Assembly (NCBI RefSeq): GCF_014204895.1
Contig: NZ_JACHMF010000001.1
Coordinates: 7,378,001 to 7,442,000 of the forward strand
Direction of reading: 5' to 3'
Length of the DNA: 64,000 nucleotides
Source: Paractinoplanes abujensis
GTDB taxonomy: Bacteria > Actinomycetota > Actinomycetes > Mycobacteriales > Micromonosporaceae
Part shown: positions 60,194 to 64,000 of the stretch, piece by piece
Layout: each line of letters opens with the position of its first letter
Position numbering within the stretch: position 1 is the first letter of the stretch
Translations under genes and position numbers: made by a program
The notes under the pieces: generated by a model
Told to the model about the DNA's origin: nothing
The model's database searches: none
The model's input: the letters and a program-made list of their open reading frames with translations, nothing else

Positions 60194-60628
60194 TCAGGTA
60201 GTTGTTTCTGTCGCCCGGCGGCTCTGACACGCCGGGCACAGACCCCAGAAAGTGACCTCGGCCTCGTCCAGTTCGAAGCCGTGCGAGCCGGACGGGGTCA
60301 GGCAGGGTCGGTCGCCCACGGCGCAGTCGACGTCGGCGATCTCGCCGCAGCCCCGGCAGACGATGTGGTGATGGTTGTCGCCGACCCTGGCCTCGTAGCG
60401 GGCGGGGCTGCCGGCCGGCTCCAGGCGGCGGGCCAGTCCGGCCCGCGACAGCGCGCCGAGCACGTCGTAGATGGCCTGAGTCGACACCGAATCGAGGCGG
60501 GTGCGGGCCCGGGTAGCGATGTCCTCGACTTCCAGATGACCGCGCTCGGCCAAGATTTCCAGCACGGCAAGGCGCGGCTTGGTGACCCGAAGGCCGTGCT
60601 CACGCAGCAGTTCCTCACCGTTCGACAT
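60194..60628 (-). CDS. Fur-family transcriptional regulator (FurA/CatR-like)
   Basis: 144 residues. Winged helix RVTKPRLAVLEILAERGHLEVEDI is followed by the dimerisation domain with HHHIVCRGCGEIADVDC (HxHHxxC metal region) and the second Cys pair LCPACQ. This is a FurA-type peroxide/iron sensor. The usual partner katG is not adjacent; the next gene in the operon is MpaB-like instead. Start ATG 60628. Confidence 0.92.
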   Translation of the reverse strand: MSNGEELLREHGLRVTKPRLAVLEILAERGHLEVEDIATRARTRLDSVSTQAIYDVLGALSRAGLARRLEPAGSPARYEARVGDNHHHIVCRGCGEIADVDCAVGDRPCLTPSGSHGFELDEAEVTFWGLCPACQSRRATETTT

Positions 60629-60788
60629 CGGTCCATGACAGCACGGAATCGGCGAATCCCCAACTCCCCCTCAAGATCCCGTTTTAGTTGAACCGGACAG
60701 CTTCGGCCGGTGTATGTGCAGGCAGAAGATGCTTGCGTCGTCAGATATCTCTAAGCTGGCGGCCCGAACCAGTTCCTCAGGAGGCGTC

Positions 60789-61265
60789 GTGTTCGACCAG
60801 ATCAACGGCTTGCCGGTGCACGCGCTCGTGCTGCACGCCGCTGTCATTTTCGTCCCGCTGCTCGCGGTGGGGGCAGTGGTCTACGCGCTGGTTCCCCGCT
60901 GGCGGCCCAAGCTCGGCTGGGCGGTCGTGCTGCTCGCGGTGGCCGCCCCCGCCTCCGCCTTCGTGGCGAAGGCCTCAGGCACCGAGCTCTACAACCGCCT
61001 GCTCGACCAAGGCATGAGCGGCCGCGGCAAAGAAATCCTCGACGACCACATGGGCTTCGGCACCCTCACCGCCTGGTTCGCGCTCGCGCTCGGCGTGGTG
61101 AGCATCGTCCTGGTGGCGCTCACGTGGCGCCGAGCCGGCGGCCGACTCCCGATGATCGGCGAAGTCGGCGCGGCCGTCGTGCTGATCGTGCTCGCGGCGC
61201 TGTCCGGCTACTACGTGTTCAAGACCGGCGACTCCGGAGCCACCGCGGTGTGGGGAACCTACTGA
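60789..61265 (+). CDS. DUF2231 membrane protein
   Basis: 158 residues from GTG 60789, preceded by AGGAGG. Four predicted membrane helices with the signature FDQINGLPVHALVLHAAVIF at the beginning (His residues in the first helix), RPKLGWAVVLLAVAAPASAF, LTAWFALALGVVSIVLV and MIGEVGAAVVLIVLAALSGYY. Family function unknown; the His residues suggest a haem or metal site. Upstream frames are rejected because they lack a ribosome-binding site. Confidence 0.9.
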   Translation: MFDQINGLPVHALVLHAAVIFVPLLAVGAVVYALVPRWRPKLGWAVVLLAVAAPASAFVAKASGTELYNRLLDQGMSGRGKEILDDHMGFGTLTAWFALALGVVSIVLVALTWRRAGGRLPMIGEVGAAVVLIVLAALSGYYVFKTGDSGATAVWGTY

Positions 61266-61268
61266 GCT

Positions 61269-61595
61269 CTAGAAGATCACCCGGGCGCAGAGCAGGCACA
61301 GCAGGATCAGGGCGATCGCGCCGGCGACCAGGCCCACCCCGTACGTGACCGTGCGGGCCGAGCCCTCGGCGTCGTCGAGCGCGTCCTGATCCTGCGGCGG
61401 CAGGCTGCGCGGCGGCGGCGGATGCGCGATCGTCGGCGGACGCCAGTTGGCTGACGGCCGGGCGGTGCGCGGCGGGCCCGGATAGTCGTTCCTGGGCGTG
61501 GGCGCCTCCGGCGGGGGCTCGGGCGCGGCGGAATCGGGATCCGGTCGTTGCCAGTACGCGTCGTCCGGGACGCCGGTGGGGGAGCTCACGTTCAC
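61269..61595 (-). CDS. Small Pro-rich single-pass membrane protein
   Basis: About 108 residues from GTG 61595 (or 61589). The N-terminal 75 residues are Pro/Arg/Asp-rich (APEPPPEAPTPRNDYPGPP) and hydrophilic; one C-terminal membrane helix (VTYGVGLVAGAIALILLCLL) ends with CARVIF. It lies convergent to the DUF2231 gene (4 nt apart) and divergent from the next small gene. Function unknown. Confidence 0.75.
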   Translation of the reverse strand: MNVSSPTGVPDDAYWQRPDPDSAAPEPPPEAPTPRNDYPGPPRTARPSANWRPPTIAHPPPPRSLPPQDQDALDDAEGSARTVTYGVGLVAGAIALILLCLLCARVIF

Positions 61596-61653
61596 CGACG
61601 GTACAGCCGAAGGGGGAAGACTTCGGCAGCGGCGCAGGCCTACCCTCGTAGGC

Positions 61654-61830
61654 GTGGACATCCTGGATGAGCCCGAGCGCGACAACGACGCCGAGCGTGA
61701 AGTCGATTTCGACTCGGAAGAGGCGGCGATCCTTCCCGACCAGACCCGGGACGACACCGAGCGCGGCTGGGGCGAACGCTCCTACGACAACGACGACCGC
61801 CTTCTGGAGGACCGTCCGCCGCACTGGTGA
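61654..61830 (+). CDS. Small acidic conserved protein (58 aa)
   Basis: 58 residues from GTG: VDILDEPERDNDAE, LPDQTRDDTERGWGERS and DDRLLEDRPPHW. About a third are Asp/Glu. The DQTRDDTERGWG and C-terminal PPHW patterns recur in short actinobacterial hypotheticals. No function known. Divergent from the preceding small membrane-protein gene. Confidence 0.75.
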   Translation: MDILDEPERDNDAEREVDFDSEEAAILPDQTRDDTERGWGERSYDNDDRLLEDRPPHW

Positions 61831-61875
61831 GCTGCCCCGGTCTTGCATCAAGACGATTCTTCCGATCTATGGCAA

Positions 61876-61997
61876 GTCATGACGGCTCTTCCGGGCGGGT
61901 CATGACGGCTCATCCGGGCAGGTCATGACGGCTCTTCCGGGCAGGTCGTGATGGCTCTTGCGGGCGAGTCATGACGGCTCTTCCGGGCGGATCATGA
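61876..61997. repeat. 23-bp tandem repeats at the SAF gene 3' end
   Basis: Units of GTCATGACGGCTCTTCCGGGCGG type begin at 61876, 61899, 61922, 61945 and 61968, with a final partial unit at 61991. The last one and a half units are the 3' coding end and stop codon of the SAF-domain gene, so the array consists of copies of that end. Confidence 0.92.
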
Positions 61998-62517
61998 CCG
62001 CGAAGCTCCGGCCGGGCTGGGCCACTGCGTGCTCGGCCTCGTCAGGCGTCAGCGCCAGCAGCAGGCCGCCGACCGCGGGATCGTCGGAGCCGGTGACCCG
62101 CAGGACCAGGGCGGACTCGGCGACCGGCGTGGTGGTGCCAGCCGGTTCGTCGAGGCGCAGCAGGTCGACCCGATTGCCCGCCTCGACCAGGGCCAGCGCC
62201 GCCGGATCAGCCAGACGGACGGGAACGCCGACGCTGCCCGCCGGGACCTGCCCGCCCTGGCCCACCGGCGCTGAAGCCGTCGGCGTCTTGACGGCGGGCA
62301 CCGTGAACGCCGGTGGGGCGGCGCACTCGCCCTCACTGGAAGGGGACCACGCCGTCAGAGCGGCGGAAACCAGCAGGATCGCGACAATGACGAGGCGTAA
62401 CAGCTTGCCGCGAGCCGGCCGGCGCCAGCGCACAGGATCGAGGCGCCCATCGCCGCGGTCGCGGCTGGATGATCCCGGCGCCTTGGGGAGGGCAGTATCC
62501 AACCTGGTCCTGCCCAT
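61969..62517 (-). CDS. SAF/RcpC-CpaB-like membrane protein
   Basis: 182 residues. After a basic N-terminus there is one membrane helix (LLRLVIVAILLVSAALTAW), then a SAF-type domain (VPVRLADPAALALVEAGNRVD, VLRVTGSDDPAVGGLLLAL) found in Flp-pilus CpaB/RcpC and AFP-like proteins, here shortened to a single domain. No pilus genes are adjacent. The gene precedes the FmdB-like gene on the same strand. Role uncertain. Confidence 0.78.
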   Translation of the reverse strand: MGRTRLDTALPKAPGSSSRDRGDGRLDPVRWRRPARGKLLRLVIVAILLVSAALTAWSPSSEGECAAPPAFTVPAVKTPTASAPVGQGGQVPAGSVGVPVRLADPAALALVEAGNRVDLLRLDEPAGTTTPVAESALVLRVTGSDDPAVGGLLLALTPDEAEHAVAQPGRSFAVMIRPEEPS

Positions 62518-62607
62518 CGGCCATGCCCCTTCCGTTCGCCCTGACGTCGCGGTCTTGCGGCGCCGGGGCGGACGTTAGGCGAGGCGGGAGATCGTTCGCT
62601 CGAGCCC

Positions 62608-62633
62608 TGTGGATAACCCGGAATTGTGGATAA
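62608..62633 (-). promoter_or_regulatory. Second pair of perfect DnaA-box sequences
   Basis: TGTGGATAA at 62608-62616 and 62625-62633, same orientation and 17 bp apart, i.e. TTATCCACA on the minus strand. They lie 91-116 bp upstream of the SAF-gene start. Confidence 0.65.
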
Positions 62634-62679
62634 CTCGGGGGTGGGCTCGCGGATGGCGTACCTTCACAAAGCCCCCCGG

Positions 62680-62783
62680 GTGGGTGGTCCAGGGGGAGGG
62701 CCGTGGTGGGTGGTCCAGGGGGAGGGCCGTGGTGGGTGGTCCAGGGGGAGGGCCGTGGTGGGTGGTCCAGGGGGTGGACCTGG
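62680..62783. repeat. 26-bp tandem repeat array (about 4 copies)
   Basis: Units beginning GTGGGTGGTCCAGGGGGAG start at 62680, 62706, 62732 and 62758, nearly identical and without spacers; the last unit degenerates after the GGTCCAGGGGG core. Confidence 0.92.
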
Positions 62784-62995
62784 TGGGGCCAGGGACGCGT
62801 GACTGGGTGTTGGCGAGGGTTGCGCGGCTACTCGGCGTGTGGCGGAAGTAGCGAGCGGCGGCCGGGAGTGGCGAGCGGCTGCCGGGAGTGGTGAGCGGCT
62901 GCGCGGCGTTCGGCGGGGGACGGCGAGCGGTTGACCGGCGTGGGCCTGGACGGGTGACCGGCGCGGCGGGCGGCGGGCCGGTGGTCAGGGCACAG

Positions 62996-63033
62996 CGAAC
63001 CGCGCCGGGTTGAGGGGGCGCCGGCGCGGTTCG
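62996..63033 (-). terminator. Terminator after the FmdB/Ruc-like gene
   Basis: Perfect 13-bp stem CGAACCGCGCCGG / CCGGCGCGGTTCG with a 12-nt loop, 11 nt beyond the FmdB-like stop codon in its direction of transcription. Confidence 0.9.
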
Positions 63034-63043
63034 TGGGGTGCGG

Positions 63044-63409
63044 TCAGGACGCGGCGGGGGTTTTCGAGCTGCTCGACGACGACGAGGACGACGTCGTGGT
63101 GGACGAGGACGTCGACGAGCTGGCCGGCGAGGACGACGAGGACGTGGACGAGGAGTCACTCGTGGACGTGCTCGTGGAGGCGTCCTTCTTCGTGGACTCG
63201 TTGCCGCCGGACTTCTCGGCGCTCACGTTGCCGGAGCGGGAGTCGTTTCGGTAGAAGCCCGAACCCTTGAAGACGATGCCGACCGAGTTGAAGACCTTGC
63301 GGAGTTTGCCCTGGCAGTTCGGGCACTCGGTCAGTGCCGGGTCGGAGAACGACTGCACGGCCTCGAGCTGGTGTCCGCACTCGGTGCAGGCGTACTGGTA
63401 GGTAGGCAC
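63044..63409 (-). CDS. FmdB-family zinc-ribbon protein with Ser-rich tail (Ruc-like)
   Basis: 121 residues from GTG 63409, with GGAGGAG directly upstream. Residues 1-50 form the zinc ribbon PTYQYACTECGH ... ALTECPNCQGKL (two CxxC) with KVFNSVGIVFKGSGFYRND. The rest is a disordered Ser/Thr/Asp-rich tail. Context (upstream 5-formyltetrahydrofolate cyclo-ligase) and architecture match the mycobacterial redox-regulated chaperone Ruc (Rv0991c), whose cysteines and tail control activity. Role here inferred. Confidence 0.88.
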   Translation of the reverse strand: MPTYQYACTECGHQLEAVQSFSDPALTECPNCQGKLRKVFNSVGIVFKGSGFYRNDSRSGNVSAEKSGGNESTKKDASTSTSTSDSSSTSSSSSPASSSTSSSTTTSSSSSSSSSKTPAAS

Positions 63410-63504
63410 GGCTCCTCCGGATCTGGTCGGCTGCTGGCACTCGCCAACTCCGAGTGCCAATGTTGCGCCATCGGAGGTCATTTCGTCCACTCGACCCCGC
63501 GGCT

Positions 63505-63610
63505 GAGGGCCGAGCGGCAGATCAGGCGAGGGCCGGGCGGCAGTTCAAGTGAGGGCCGGGCGGCAGTTCAAGTGAGGGCCGGGCGGCAGTTCAAGTGAGG
63601 GCCGGGCGGC
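63505..63610. repeat. 23-bp tandem repeats beyond the cyclo-ligase 3' end
   Basis: GAGGGCCGGGCGGCAGTTCAAGT-type units recur at 63528, 63551, 63574 and 63597, with an earlier diverged unit at 63505. The last unit runs into the stop codon region of the cyclo-ligase gene (63615), whose sequence GGCGGCCGGCTCAGGT resembles the unit. Confidence 0.9.
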
Positions 63611-63614
63611 CGGC

Positions 63615-64000
63615 TCAGGTGTCGAAAACGGTCAGGCCGCCGCCGGGGGTGATCGCCGCGTGGACGGGGCGGTCGTGGGGTTCGGACGGCACGTGGTCGA
63701 GCAGTTCGCCGTCGTGCAGCAACGCCACCACGTACGTGTCCGCGCTCAGGCGGGCCAGCGCCCGGTCGTAGGAGCCGCCGCCGCGGCCCATGCGTACGCC
63801 GCGGCGGTCGACCGCGAGGGCGGGCACGAAGACGATCCGGGCCTCGGTGACGGCCGTGACCCCGAGCCGGGGGCTGTCGGGTTCGCGCAGCCCGTGGGGG
63901 CCGTCGACCAGACGCGAAGGGGTGGCGGACGGATACGCGGCCCAGTCGAGGTCGTTGTCCGGAAGGAGGACGGGCAACAGGACCCGGGCGTGGGCGGCGA
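63615..64000 (-). CDS. 5-formyltetrahydrofolate cyclo-ligase (C-terminal part; 5' end outside window)
   Basis: The frame is open through the right edge of the window, so only the C-terminal about 128 residues are seen. They include PVLLPDNDLDWAAY, VPALAVDRRGVRMGRGGGSYDRAL (the ATP/Mg-binding signature of the family), and VALLHDGELLDHVPSEPHD, consistent with the ATP-dependent conversion of 5-formyl-THF to methenyl-THF. Next gene downstream is the FmdB/Ruc-like gene, a conserved actinobacterial pairing. Confidence 0.93.
   Translation of the reverse strand, partial: AAHARVLLPVLLPDNDLDWAAYPSATPSRLVDGPHGLREPDSPRLGVTAVTEARIVFVPALAVDRRGVRMGRGGGSYDRALARLSADTYVVALLHDGELLDHVPSEPHDRPVHAAITPGGGLTVFDT

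Larger units (their letters stand above)
62518..63043. other. Intergenic region with DnaA boxes, repeats and terminator
   Basis: The 526 nt contain a DnaA-box pair (62608-62633), a 26-bp tandem array (62680-62783) and the terminator of the FmdB-like gene. The open frames crossing it on both strands are composed of repetitive Pro/Arg or Gly/Trp codons and are not called as genes. Confidence 0.65.

Noticed and set aside
61876..61997. CRISPR-like array
   Set aside because: Units are head-to-tail with no spacers and derive from a gene 3' end.
62575..63159. 194-residue Arg/Pro-rich minus frame
   Set aside because: It is formed by the Ser-tail coding region and 26-bp repeats read in the wrong frame; no family similarity.

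Overview
The window is a continuous stretch of high-GC (roughly 70%) chromosome from a filamentous actinomycete. A BldC-like protein, a BldN-type sigma factor with a DUF5667 partner, mycobacterial-type bS22, DUF3117, a Rex-hemACD operon and many GTG starts with 4-nt GTGA/ATGA overlaps all point this way. Gene content and style suggest a Micromonosporaceae member such as Actinoplanes; that family placement is inference. No rRNA, tRNA, prophage, transposase or CRISPR array was seen.

Layout. 1-5 kb: 3' part of a SenX3-like histidine kinase and its RegX3-like regulator, a Cys-rich protein, a sugar-phosphate isomerase, a CGNR zinc finger and proline dehydrogenase. 5-19 kb: bldC-like, bS22, an epimerase and an acyltransferase; then the bldN/DUF5667 pair, an acyl-CoA synthetase, a glutaredoxin, a HAD enzyme and rex-hemA-hemC-hemD-hemB. 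This order strongly resembles the M. tuberculosis senX3-to-hemB region. 19-29 kb: secreted nuclease, tandem GNAT protein, lytic transglycosylase, FmdB protein, a cyclase-ATPase-TPR signalling protein, secreted phospholipase A2 and a K+ channel. 29-36.6 kb: KorAB, a solitary NuoA, a DivIVA-like protein, an SRPBCC protein, a 3-methyladenine glycosylase and a secreted trypsin. 36.6-47 kb: crotonase/PaaX, DUF3117, PepA, an O-methyltransferase, HtrA, TatB, Mrp, DUF1003, an MgtE_N/CBS protein and a HAD enzyme. 47-54 kb: EamA transporter, lipoprotein, SDR, DUF4190 protein, CoA-binding protein, an intein-containing radical SAM protein and thioredoxin. 54-64 kb: SpoU methyltransferase, a chain of conserved actinobacterial genes (PH, PHP, MarC, RecB-like nuclease), MpaB, FurA-like, DUF2231, a SAF-domain protein, a Ruc-like FmdB protein and the start-truncated 5-formyltetrahydrofolate cyclo-ligase.

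Themes. Redox and haem are joined by a near-perfect Rex operator in front of rex-hemACD. Envelope quality control is represented by HtrA, TatB, lytic transglycosylase and several secreted enzymes. The most distinctive observations are: an intein inserted immediately before the third Cys of a radical-SAM CxxxCxxC motif, with a decayed LAGLIDADG endonuclease; recurrent short tandem-repeat arrays that begin at or copy the 3' ends of genes; two pairs of perfect DnaA-box sequences far from any replication gene; and palindromic candidate operators at bldN/acyl-CoA synthetase and paaX.
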